NCBI GenBank assembly: GCA_004802705.1
Contig: SGPL01000269.1
Location: forward strand, 1 to 44,175
Reading direction: 5' to 3'
Source of the DNA: Bondarzewia mesenterica
Lineage: Eukaryota > Basidiomycota > Agaricomycetes > Russulales > Bondarzewiaceae
Length of the DNA stretch: 44,175 nucleotides
A program made the translations under genes and the position numbers. Position 1 is the stretch's first letter; each line of letters opens with the position of its first letter. Positions 23,236 through 34,003 of the stretch are shown here, in pieces. Under the pieces are notes generated by a model. The model did no database searches and was not told the origin of the DNA. It was given only the letters and a program-made list of their open reading frames with translations.

Positions 23236-24032
23236 GAGGGAGGGCTTTTTGCTAGTTAGGTCATCGAGGGTGAAAGGAGTGTGATGCAGCAAAGACACAA
23301 AATAACAAACCAACCAGGATAACAGCAAGGTCTCCTCTACCTAGACTGACTCAGGTTTTCCTCTTTCCCAGAGCAGCCTAGTCATTCATTAGGAGGGAAT
23401 TCTTAGTCACTTTCAAAAGATGACTTATCAGTTATTGATCTCAAAGACAGATCAAGGTGAGGTGCTTTCNATGAGTATCAAGGAAGGAAGGGCCAACAAA
23501 GGTTCTTCTAGATCAAAGAAACCTTGGGCAAAGCAAGAACAGTAGTCGACCAAAAGGACAGATCAATGAGATGAACTAGAGTTAGTGCGACAGAACTTGA
23601 TAGTCACAAGGTTATAACATCGTCAAAATCATAGAGCGTGTCGTCANAGATGTCATAAATGTAGATTAGATGGCTGGAAGATGTGCANCATAGAAGACTT
23701 CGAGATTAGAGAAGCACACACAAGGAATTCCCTATAGAGAAACCAAGGTCGAGTGAAAGCCATTGCTTTNAGAGGATNATTATAACTAGATGAGCTAGAC
23801 TTCTATCCCCATTGGGATAGCCTTAAGACAAATCAGAATAGAGACTAGAACCCTGGCAGCACTGTACCAGCAGTCTACAAGAAGATGGTGAGAAGATCCT
23901 TCAAATACACCCTTCGCTACTAGAAGTTCTACAAGTGACTGAGGAGATACTAGTATCTCAAGCTGAGTAGAGCAATTAAAGCCCAAGGAAAATCTATGAT
24001 AAGAGAAGATAGATCTGATAGACCCTGGCAGA
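23236..24032. other. Unassigned repeat-like DNA
   Basis: About 800 bp between the LINE truncation point and the first minisatellite block. It could be the continuation of the interrupted Copia element: around 23650-23700 a CHKC...C arrangement resembles a damaged zinc knuckle. I could not establish a reading frame, so no element is named. Confidence 0.35.
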
Positions 24033-24480
24033 GCCTATTNAGTCCCTTACAACTGTCTAACATGGTCTCNCTAAACTTGCNTTTTCAGTGACTGAGATNG
24101 CACAGCAGATCTCNGCCCAAATAAGGGCACAGACTGTCTATACAAGTCAGCNGACATTCACCAGTGACCGACAGTGATGGGTGGGCTCAGCAGTANGTAG
24201 GCCNGTCCGAAACCATCAGCTATAGCTGGGCCTAGCTGCATACAATATANTACCAATGCTCACCAGCGAATATCTGAGACTGCTGGGCCCAGCTCAATAC
24301 ACCTTACCANTGTGCTCGCCGGCAAGNGNCCAAGACTGCTGGGCCCAGCTCAATATAACATATACTACCNTGCTCACCGGCAATCATTTCAAACCANTGG
24401 GCTCAGCAGAATCCAACATATGCCATCGTGCTCACTGGTGATCATCTCAGACTCCTGTGCCCTGCAACACACAAAAGCAA
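24033..24480. repeat. Left minisatellite block with a gene A 5' fragment
   Basis: The first ~150 bp (from GCCTATTNAGTCCC) match 31548-31700 in the same orientation, that is, the 5' end and upstream flank of gene A. They are followed by tandem copies of a unit with the core CTGAGACTGCTGGGCCCAGC; unit starts at about 24258, 24314, 24372 and 24430 give a period of 56-58 bp. The same unit family forms the right block at 31690-32110. Units differ from each other, so the array is old. Confidence 0.75.
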
Positions 24481-25293
24481 GGATAACATTTCACAGAATG
24501 CTATNATTATCTATTCACAGCATGTAGTATTATGAAGCATATCTACATGATATACCTCACCCTTTTCAACTGATTGACCACCTGCCATTGATATTCAGCA
24601 ATCTCATACAGCCAATTNAACTCATCCCANNCTGCANNGAGTTCCTCCTNCTCTATCCCACCCACTTGTATGGATGGNTTCTGTCCNACTAATAAAATGT
24701 AAGCTAGGCCAATNAAACAGAACAGTCGACTCNNCAGCTTGTGCCTNCTTAGTTGGCGATNATCGGCAGACCAACACTGTCAGTGAGATGCNNGTGGCAG
24801 ACATAGCCTGTGAACCATCTTCAAAAAGTAGGGCCAGAATGTCAGTAAAACAACTGACTTCTAGAGAAAAAAACTTACCCAATTGATTTCCGTCGGCGAC
24901 AGATGTCGCCAGTGAACCATTGTCAGAATCTAAGAAAGCGAGGTCAGCAAAATANAAAACTAAAAGCGGTGATCCTACCAAATCCTACAACTGAATAAAT
25001 GATGAGTGATCGATTCACCATTAGATCGCAAAAAAACACATACTGAATAAGTTTAAGACCTNTTACTCGCCGGCGGTCAGCATGTCGCCGACTTGAATAG
25101 AGTCNGCAGCAGAATCAATCTGTGTTGGAATGGGTGTCTCCTTCGNGTCATCTCCCGGNTGATGNNCATCGTCCATCACCTCATCTGAATTGATACAGGA
25201 AGTAAGGAATGTGTAAAAGATGAAAACAAGACTCGTACCAAAATNAAAGCCTGCCATCAAGATATCCTTCATTGCTGAATCAGTGTAGTCCAT
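24481..25293 (-). CDS. Putative small acidic protein gene (C), divergent from gene B
   Basis: A tentative gene. On the minus strand an ATG at 25293 opens MDYTDSAMKDILMAGF. A possible GTACGA...TTCAG intron leads into a short acidic exon (DEVMDD, then PIPTQIDSA and SIQVGDMLTAGE), and further exon-like sequence (DSDNGSLATSVADGNQLG) lies at about 24930-24880. There are many N and no domain. Support comes from the splice-like signals, the biased acidic composition and the divergent arrangement with gene B 328 bp away. The 3' end is not determined; nothing convincing is seen between 24481 and about 24620. Confidence 0.3.
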
Positions 25294-25620
25294 TGTTTGN
25301 CAGCGTGAANAAGGTGAGTTGGAAAAGTAAAGATNATGACTCACTTTGGTTCACAATGTATTNATTTAAGAGTGAGGAGGTGAGATTTGGAAGTAGAGAG
25401 GGAGGAAGGAGAAGGAAGCNAGGACGGNGGGAGCACCGATCNGCATCACCNNCAGCTGAAATATAATTCAATTGGTGAGGTAATGTAGATGCGGTGGGAG
25501 ATCAAATTANAAACATNCATCAATAGANATTGATTATTCAGCATATTTATGGTGCCACTTCGCACCTTGTCTCTCTGACACAACCTTGAATTTTTCATTT
25601 CCTCTTCTAGCTCCACCCCC

Positions 25621-27953
25621 ATGTCCACATCTCAGTCTGAAATCTATCTTTTGGCTGGCCTTATTTCAATGGTGCTCACTGCTCATAGCAATTCCTCCCT
25701 TAGCGAGGTGGCCTTCACTAAAAAAATTTAGTGCAGAGGTTGTAAGCACCTCTTCNTTTTTTGTTCTTTGAATACTCTCATTGTTCTGTTACAGGTGAAG
25801 GTTATTAACCTTCAAAGGGATGCAGCANGGGTCAGCATCAAACTTCACCTCCCTCATATTACCATCAGCANTATCATAGAATTCAAGCTTGCTGGACATG
25901 TCAAGNGCCCCGCCAACTTNGACTTCATCCACGTTGANGATGAACGCNTNCTTNATAGCAAATACCATGATCAGCAGGCGGTTATGCCTGACCTCCCATN
26001 AACTTGGGGGATAATCAGTGGTGGGAAGGTGCATCATCATTTGTTTACTCTCTCTACTTNTTACTCACAAANAAATAGATTATCCTCCNACTCCCTTCTC
26101 CCCCNTCTTCCTTCCAAATGAGCTTGAGCTGNAACTTGCCAGTTTGTCTCTGTTCGGTGAGGGAGCAGTGACAGTGGATGAGGACTCCTATTCCCAACNC
26201 CACCGCCTCTTCNACACAGAAGAAAGAAAGGAGGTAAAGGTACCAGTGGTAGCCAAAGTGAGTGACACNGTGTCAATCAATGACAGTTTGGCTGATGGAC
26301 TATCTGAGGTCTCAGTGAAGGTAGAGAAAGGCAAGGNNAAAGCCATCAGCAGTGTCNATGAGGACACAGTGATGGCATCNGTGATNGCAGGCATGAAAAA
26401 GAGGAAGATGCAGCTCGTGAAGAGCAAGGCAGTNGTGGAGAGCATGTGTGATGAGGTCAAGATAGTCCAGCCTCCAGCGAAGAAGAAGGTGAGTACCTCC
26501 ATGGAACTCATTGGATTACTTACCAAGTCCAAACAGAAGGTGACCATCAAGCAGGACNTGCTGCTGAGGATGGNGGCCAAGCAGAGGCTGACTTGCAGTC
26601 AATACGACAATAATGAGTCTGACTGGGTGCAGGAGGAAGATGGCCCGTGCTTCAACTNCAATAAATTTGGGTCNAAATGCTACTTCGATAAGCACATTNN
26701 CTGCGAGCCTTGCCACAAGTGCAAGGTGAAATGCACCAAGTTAGTGAGTCAGGTGCAGAAGGATAGAGAGGAGGCTGCATGCAAATACCCTCCTCCCCAT
26801 TTTATTAATGAGGCTGCTGATCTGGTGGTCATGTCTTCACCCAAGCGAGGGACCTTGAAGNTAAAGGAGACCCTGCTGNCACTGCCAACTCACAAGCCGA
26901 TCCCCAAGGACAAACAGGGACATCTTCATGAGANGTACAGGTAGGCGTCAGCCAGTGGCTCACATTCNAAGACCTTGGCCAGGCTGAGGAAAGGTAAGTT
27001 TTATCACCTTCTAGTTTTTCATCTCAATACTGATAGTAGCAACAGTGGAGGTATTGATCACCACCTAGGGCTTTACCGCCCTCTCGCGTTCAGTGACGTC
27101 ATCACTAGCAGAGCCTAAGAAGGAGAAAACCTCCATTNCTAGGATATCCATCCNTGCCACCGCTGATAAACCTCATCCTGCCACTGCNCCAGTGACTCCT
27201 GCTGANACCAAGCCTATTTTAGCTCNAGTGCCTACCATTGTCCCCACCCCCATCCCNNCCACCCACATTGAGCCNAGCTCCTTGCCATTGATCAAGGAGC
27301 TTGGTGATATGGTTCACTTCACCTNNAAGGTCATCNATGAGGTNAAACAGCAGCANGTAGAGATGGATGCCCATNATGACACCATCATCNGTGAGATCCT
27401 CCATCNCCTAGAGCAACTAGAGGTGACAGTCAGTCAACAATATCCACAGCTNGCTGCCAAGAACATGGCAGGAGGATCGACTGNAGGCAGTGACATNGGT
27501 GACATCCACAATATGAATNTTGTGGACAAGGATGTTGTTGCCCAGATGANACCAGCGGTATCACCTGCAATTATCCCCNCTANCCTCCTGTCCTAACTGA
27601 CTACCTCTCCAGCANGCCGGGCATCTCTTTCATCAAGGGCTGCCACAAGTNTTGTCTCACNGATGTCACTGCCTGATGTTCACCCTTTACCGACTNGTGA
27701 TGAGGCCTTGCCACTGCCGCCCCATCCCTCCCCTCACCCCTCGACCAACCCCTCACTGTCGCCCTCCAGCAATCTTGCTACTCCACCNCTGAGGTNGCTA
27801 CCTGCCCAGCCAAGGCCATNTGAGCTTGAAACTGCCAGGCTGCTTAGTCCTGGATGGATNGCCAAGNAGGAGAAGCCAGCCTCTGATGAGGACATGNATA
27901 CCAGAGAGTCGGTCGATGATGGCGNGCCACCTGAGGATCAGCTCGATGAGTAG
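25621..27953 (+). CDS. Uncharacterised gene B, copy 1: Cys-rich cluster and Pro-rich tail
   Basis: The ATG at 25621 opens MSTSQSEIYLLAGLIS; further coding blocks follow at about 25796-26010, 26120-26940, 27070-27590 and 27600-27953, with GT-AG-like gaps between. In the middle is a nuclear-type basic stretch (MKKRKMQLVKSKA) and, at about 26677-26742, a cysteine cluster CYFDKH..CEPCHKCKVKC. The CxxC...C spacing and Lys content resemble fungal zinc-cluster DNA-binding motifs but do not match Zn2Cys6 exactly. A Pro/Ser-rich region follows and the protein ends PPEDQLDE and stop. Many codons hold N, and in-frame stops occur (for example in the first exon after AFTKK), so this copy may be dead or the consensus is poor. 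A second copy lies at the right edge of the window. A role as a DNA-binding partner of gene A is inference. Confidence 0.55.
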
Positions 27954-28411
27954 AGCTGATGCCTCTTTTNTTATATATATATCATGATCATTTGTGGATT
28001 GTCTTTTTGTATTCTTATTTCATTTGCATGAAATGTCACCTTGTGTTGTGCGAAAAACCATTGGCCTNATATTGAAGCAAGAAAAAAAAAGTACAAATAA
28101 AAACAAAAAAAAGTAAATTAGGATCACCACCNCTGAAAAGACACCAAGCCCATCNCTGTCACCACCGCCNATGATCATAATTATCTACTGGCAATCAAAG
28201 CTATACCAAATGTCAATGAAAGNATACTTTGATTCTCCACAATCACNTACCTTTTTNNCTTTGAGTTTGCCACTGCTGAACGAGGTCATGCTTTTATNAT
28301 TGGCNGACTCANTTCATGGGCCCTCTTTCTTCTGGACAATTNGGCATCCACCTAGTGTCACACTTAGCACAANACATTGGCACAATTGTATACACATACT
28401 NGCTGATTGAC
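27954..28411. other. Convergent gap between gene B and gene A
   Basis: About 460 bp, A/T-rich, with a TATATATATAT run at 27971-27981 and an A-run at 28080-28110, the latter in a position fitting 3' ends. Short frames here have no homology to anything else in the window. The same convergent gap is only 257 bp in the second A/B pair (43576-43832). Confidence 0.4.
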
Positions 28412-31400
28412 TCAGCGACGTGTTCTTGAGCCTTTAGCTAACCCAANCTCCTTCNTGCTCCTANAAGTTTTTGCTGGAGATGCATCAGTGACTGCCTTGC
28501 ATCGCTTCACTGANCGCTCCTCAGCACCAGCCAATGCCTTCACTGAAGGCTTCCTTTTCCATCAAATATTGACCTCCTGCAATATTTCAGGAAGGCTATT
28601 GANCTCCATGTCTTTTTNCACATCAGAGGAGGTATCCTAGTGAATGTTAATAGGTGGATAATTATTCCTTCTGATTCAATCAACGTACNTTTTCNANAAC
28701 CTTCNTTGTCGCTGACCCGATTGGTAACACATTGGTTGGATGTTCGACTGACTCAGTGACAGACATTTCATTGTCNTCGATATTTGTCATGGGTGGTGGG
28801 ATGGCTTCCAGCATTGGTGAATCCTGNTGGTAGACCTCACTATCTCTTACAATCTCAGGGACTGTCTGGTGTGTGATCTACCACACTATTAAGTTAGGGA
28901 GAGACATGTCAGAATACTTGAATATTAGTTTACCAGATGATCTCTATTCTCAGCAGATGGGTTCAGTGAGAAAGACCNGAAGAGGGTGGGAGGCTCTGTC
29001 AGAAGGGAATTCTCCTCGCTGATATGATCATCCTGTTTGCCATCNGNNGCCTTCTCTCTGGTGANACTAAGAACCTCCTTAGGGATGCTGGGACNCTGCT
29101 CNCTGACTTCGGCACTATCCTCTNCAATGCTGGTATCTCTATTGGTGTTCTCTTGGGGAGTCATCATGTCCTAGAGTACAAGTCATTAATATATTTGCTG
29201 TGAGGGTNAGGTCACTTTACCATGTCACCAGTGNGAACTGTCCTTACTGCCTCAAGCTGTTCTCAGAGATTCAACCGATANAGGATCTCATCCAACTCAG
29301 AGATAATATTGTCCTCTATCTCCCTAAGTTTGATAGTCAATAGACGGTCTTCCTCCACATCGTGTTGACTCCAAGCAGATGCCTTAGATATAACATCGGC
29401 GATGTCGGTGACTTTATTGGACACTTCCATGNTGAGGGAGTCACATGCTGCAAAGTCCATCTGTGATGTCAGCACATAGAATGAAATCTTACCATCAGCN
29501 ATGGCGACAGCATCAGCACTAGGATCCTCATGAAACTGGGCTTGGTGGCTGTCATTCAATAGCATGCNGATNGTGAGCNCAATAATCNAGAGATTTTGCT
29601 TGGGCAGCAACTCTCCATCATCATCCAGATGGGGGTTCTCGGTGAGCCACATGTTGAGTTCTTCCTCAGCTTCCACCGAGGTGTGGACTGACTCAGNNAG
29701 GTATGGGCTNTTGTACTTCCAGTTGCNTCACTGGGAAATCTTCTCACTATNAGTAAATGNGCTGTTATCTTGGGCACAAATCAGCAATNGTTCTCTCATA
29801 TCTAGGTAGTCATACCTCCAGCNNTAGGATNGCCTTCAGCATTCTCTGATACTCAGCTCNGCTACTGAGGTTGAGCAGGAAGCTCATTTTGCTGAGGTCT
29901 GACTTGGTTGAGCTTGATGCCAGTGAGATGGTCAGATCAATGGCTGTCANATCAGCGAGCAGTTGGTCGACAACAGTCTGCCATGTCTGTGATACCTCTT
30001 CAAAGACTTCCTCCTCATTGCCACCATCACTGTCACTATCATCTCCNATTAGTTCCTGCAGCTGAGACTCNAAGTTTTCCTCAGCCTCCTTCACTGTCNC
30101 TGAGCTACCCTCTATCCATTCANAGAAANAGATGGCCCTCTTNTTGCCTTTGACTGAACCTGTCACTATTACTGTTGCCATCAGCTTTGCAGTCTGGGCC
30201 TTGGCCTTAGGCAGTCTTCCTTTTTTTTGTAGTTGTCACTGTTGCTGACCAAATCCCACCATCAGAGCCTCGATAGGCCTTGAATATGACAAGCTCCTTG
30301 CTGTCATCCTGCCGATTATACCAGAAGTTCACCAGCTGCATGATGTTTTCTCAAATCAGCTTGGAAGGATCCATCATCATAAAGTCTTCGGGAAAATACT
30401 CGTCGGTGATGTAGTCTCCTCGCTGATCCTTCAACTCTCCCCAGGGGACAGATCCCTTTGGATTTCCACTGGCCTGCCCTATATGATTGTCAGTATATGG
30501 TATTAATTGTTTGTGATTTATACATGCTATATGCAGTGGTCATCACCACCCTCACNAAGCCCTTCATCTNGTCTAGGTCAAAGACCTTGTCTTTCTCCAG
30601 CAACAGCAACATCACTCTGCCATCCTCGGTGGCCGCCAATTCAAGCATTGGCTTTCTTTTCTGCTTTGACTTAACATCCTCCTTNGCTTCCTCCCTACCA
30701 TCAGTTGTACCTATTGCATACATCAGCAGCTACCTGACATGAACAGTCTGAAGACTACTTACCGAATACCTTGTTGGTATACTCAGCNCATTCCTTCATG
30801 ATCTCGCCAGTCATCCAGTCTGGTTGTGACTTTGTGAAGGCAATCAACCCATTTTNCTCATTATAGTCATGACTGTGAGAACCTGTCATTTGGTTATCAC
30901 CAATGATGCTGCCGACAGTGCACTCACTAAGNAAAGACTGGCTTGCCATCTTTCNGCACCATCACTGACAAGATAAATACCCTCATGTTCAGCTGCCTGA
31001 ACATTTGGCCTGCAAACTCCTTCACATATTGGTTTACCTTCTCGANGAATTTTCAACATTGTCAATGGCNGTCTGGGGTATGTCAAANAGCTCACTCACT
31101 CTCATTGTTTTTNGGCCGGTGGATGGGTGGCATTCCACTTNTTNATGAGCTCTTGGTACTGAGCTATGTCCTCCTCAGTCACTGACTCCTTCACAGCCCT
31201 CACCCCCTCCTGATAATGTGAGATGTAGTTTCTAGAATTCTGCGGTGAAGCTCCATGGTGCTCCCAGATGTGNNCCTCGATCTNCTTNNTTTTCATNAAC
31301 TCCAAGACCTCCAGTTGAGTCCATTGGTAAATGTAAGTGATCTNGTCCTTCTTGTTCACCTTTGGAAGCTTCAATTGAAAATATTTATATATGGACTNCT

Positions 31401-31560
31401 CAGGGTGAGTNTGACNCCATCCCTGGACAAACNAAATTACTGACCTTTNAAACCTTAGAGACNTACTGTGCCCACCTGAGAGGCTNTAGAGGGATGTCCT
31501 CCTTCAGCCTGTCGGCAGTGATCAAANAAGACCAACTGTACTTGAATGAGCCTATTCAGT
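28412..31560 (-). pseudogene. Uncharacterised gene A, copy 1
   Basis: A multi-exon gene on the minus strand, recognised by its match to copy 2. In order: ITADRLKEDIP near the 5' end; NKKD.ITYIYQWTQLEVLE and HYQEGVRAVKESVTEED at about 31370-31150; KSQPDWMTGEIMKE at about 30840-30780; an acidic GDDSDSDGGNEEE stretch and MSFLLNLSS at 29880-30060; LLNDSHQAQFHEDP at 29562-29521; and a basic tail WKRKPSVKALAG near 28560. Total coding length would be about 850 residues. I recognise no catalytic domain. Several in-frame stops are present, for example TGA at 29263-29265 where copy 2 has CGA and TGA at 28562-28564, so this copy is probably inactive. Homologous unnamed proteins are, as far as I recall, highly repeated in ectomycorrhizal fungi. 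It converges on gene B. Confidence 0.65.
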
Positions 31561-31689
31561 CCCCTACTANCGTCTAAGANGGTATAGCTGAACATGCATT
31601 TTTGGCGATCAAGATGGTAGAGTGAATCTCNGCTGAAGGTGGGGGATAACACTGTCTGATACGAGTGGGCCGAGGATNGTCAGTGACCG

Positions 31690-32110
31690 ATGAGAANGGT
31701 TGGGCCTAGCAGTGTGCAGGGCTTGTCAGTNACCATTTGAGATGGCTGNGCCCAGCAAACCTAATATATTGCCTGNGTGCTCAGTGACCATCTGAGATGG
31801 TTCAGCTCANCATAATAAAATAGAATGCTTGGGTTGCCAGTGAGCATCTNAGACAGTTGGGCCCAGCATAATAAAATATAATGCTCANGTTGCCAGTGAG
31901 CATCTTAGACGGTTGGGCCCAGCAGAATAAAATAGATTGCTCAGNTCNNCNGTGAGCATCTGAAATGGTTGGGCCCAGCATAATGAAAAATATTGCTCGG
32001 GTCCTTGGCGAGCACCTGAGATGGTTGGGCCCAGCACAATGACATATATTGCTCGGGTCCTCGGCAAGTGTCTCAGATGGTGGGGCCTAGTGAATCAAAT
32101 ATAGTGCAGA
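31690..32110. repeat. Right minisatellite block (~55-bp units)
   Basis: About eight tandem units of 48-57 bp. The core GAGATGGTTGGGCCCAGCA recurs at about 31702, 31750, 31803, 31858, 31914, 31971, 32027 and 32082, with an AT-rich spacer (ATAAAATA) and GCTCGG between units. It lies just upstream of gene A copy 1 and in the same orientation as the block at 24258-24480. The last N of this part of the window is within it, at about 31951. Confidence 0.85.
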
Positions 32111-32251
32111 GCTCATCACCTATCATCTTACATGGCTATACTCAGCACAATTAAATTTTCATTCCAATTATTCCACCTGTTGCCTTGTCTAAACCCAGGT
32201 CTTATTACATTTTTGTTCAGAAATTCAATATATTCACATGATCTACAACAT

Positions 32252-32946
32252 CTAATTCTCCCTCTTTTTCAATTTCTCCTGGAGTCTCTTCATATAATCC
32301 TCAAGCTTCGATTTCACAAGGTCGGCCGCTACCCTGCTCTCATTCCACAACTGATCCCTCTCGGCCTTGCTTGCCATGCTGGTCTGAGGCTGCCATGCCC
32401 ACGCCGTCACCACTGAACCCACTGAGCCCAATGGCACCTCGGTCGCCAGAGGCTATATGACATCAACAGGGAATATTACATCTCTAAATGGACTCACTCA
32501 CTAAGTTACAAATAGCCACTGAGTATGATGCTGGCAGATTAACAATTTGAATCCCAGATCCAGTCAACCACCATTCAGAGACATCCAGATCGATATCAAT
32601 CTGCTGGGTTAACCTATGGCCATGGGTGAACGGGCTGATGCCGAAGAGCCCAATAGCATAGTTTCTTTGGTAAGATGTCACCCACTCCGCCGCCTCACTG
32701 ATGTTTGTGGAGATGGTGAAGGGACAGCCAGTAAGCTTGAGGTAACCGATGATGGTAGCAGCGGCATCCTACAGACAAGTGAGGGGAGGGGAATTTGAAG
32801 CCCGATATGCACCGACATACCACTTCGGCCTTAATGCCCATGAAGAAAAGGTCACAGATAATTCTTGGCTTGTTGTCAGAAAGGGACAGTGCGATGGAGA
32901 TGTGATGTAAAGAGATTAAATTGAGGAGGCGTTGATCGTAGGACAT
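32252..32946 (-). CDS. Uncharacterised gene D, intact
   Basis: Three exons (32946-32821, 32768-32502, 32452-32252) with GTATGT...TGTAG and GTGAGT...TATAG introns of 52 and 49 nt join in phase to a 197-residue protein without stops or N. The N-terminal part starts MSYDQRLLNLISLHHISIAL, the middle has EAAEWVTSYQRNYAIGLFGI, and the C-terminal 40 residues are charged and helical (LEDYMKRLQEKLKKREN), a likely short coiled coil. No signal peptide or membrane segment is evident. I recognise no family. It is divergent from gene E, with start codons 326 bp apart and a 20-bp tandem repeat between them. Its intact state beside decayed elements suggests recent insertion or selection. Confidence 0.75.
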
Positions 32947-33060
32947 AGCGTGAACAAGGATGAAGGGGTGCAAGAAGGGTGCAGTTGAGAAAATGAATAG
33001 CGATTGTCAGGGATATCTTTGCCAATGGCATGGGGAAACCTTAGCATCAGCAGCTGATCT

Positions 33061-33190
33061 CGGTGATGGCAAGATGTCCTCGGCGATACTGAGGGGTCCT
33101 CAGTGATGGCGAGAGGTCCTCGGTGATAGTGAGATGTCCTCAGCAACAGCAAGATGTCCTCAGCAAAGGCAAGATGTCCTCGGTGATGGC
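33061..33190. repeat. 20-bp tandem repeat in the D/E intergenic region
   Basis: Six full units and a half unit in exact 20-bp register, starting at 33061, 33081, 33101, 33121, 33141, 33161 and 33181, consensus CGGTGATGGCAAGATGTCCT. Units differ at up to eight positions. Placed in the shared promoter region of genes D and E, it could be a cluster of protein-binding sites; this is inference. Confidence 0.9.
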
Positions 33191-33271
33191 CTGTGATATT
33201 TGCATAGATAGCTACCATCGCTCACTGGCCATCTATTTACTAATTTTGCCTCTCTTGTCTGACTCCCCCTC

Positions 33272-33969
33272 ATGAAAAACACCCTCAATATTAACTATAG
33301 TCTAAACAATAATATCGGCATCCCTAGTGATCACACCGCTGCACTATGGAATGCCTATGGTGTCCATGTGCATAAGATGGTCGTGCAATTCCTAGTGAAT
33401 GGAAATGTGGATGACAAGCAGCACTGGTACAATAGCATGATGCAAGAGCTCGTACAGCGATCACTCAAATCACTTTCTCTGCCATTGCTGATTTTTCTCT
33501 AGACTAATTTTGCCACTATTCTCGGCAGGCTCGAGCTCAGCGGTATCAGCGTCATCACACTGGCGAACATCGGATCGATGTTCCGGCAGTACTTAGAGAC
33601 CAGCAATGAGCTGCCAGTCCCAGTGGAGGTGCCATTACTGGAATTTGTTTTGTATCCTGCCATTCAAGCCATGTTGATCGAGCCAATATGGTGGGAGGGA
33701 CAGCAACTGACCCCCTTTGTTCCAAACATGGCAGTTGAGAGTGTGGCGATTGTCAAGAATATTATTGGTTCAGTGAGTCAGTATAGAATGCATTTGCTCC
33801 ATGTGCTTGCATTCTGACATTCAGTCGGATGATCAAGATCGCATCCTACTCAGACATTATCCCCGAAGTCGAAAATGCCCTTGCCACCACTCGGCAGGCC
33901 CAGACACTGACCGAATCGGCGATTAAAGAGAAGCAGTTGGAGATTCAGAGGTTGAAAGAGCAGTCTTAG
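33272..33969 (+). CDS. Uncharacterised gene E, intact
   Basis: Three exons (33272-33451, 33503-33772, 33838-33969) with GT-AG introns of 51 and 65 nt join in phase to 193 residues, with no stop and no N. Visible blocks are LWNAYGVHVHKMVVQFL, VDDKQHWYNSMMQEL, MFRQYLETSNELPVPVEVP, IEPIWWEGQQLTPFVPNMAVE and a C-terminal helix ESAIKEKQLEIQRLKEQS that is a probable coiled coil. The third exon uses the acceptor at 33835-33837, because the nearer CAG leads to a different frame with no helix. Not recognised as a named family. It converges on the KDZ transposase, with only 34 bp between the two stop codons, and diverges from gene D. Both D and E end in short charged helices, so they might pair; that is a guess. 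Confidence 0.75.
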
Positions 33970-34003
33970 AGGTAGTAATGGTTTTTGTAATTACAACATG
34001 AGT

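Noticed and set aside
24258..32110. Regular repeats with spacers, CRISPR-like at first sight
   Set aside because: Units are contiguous tandem copies with related, not unique, spacers, in a eukaryotic genome without cas genes. They are minisatellites.
24033..32110. The two direct blocks as LTRs of a retrotransposon
   Set aside because: No TG...CA ends, primer-binding site, gag, protease, integrase or reverse transcriptase between them; the internal genes converge instead of forming one transcript.
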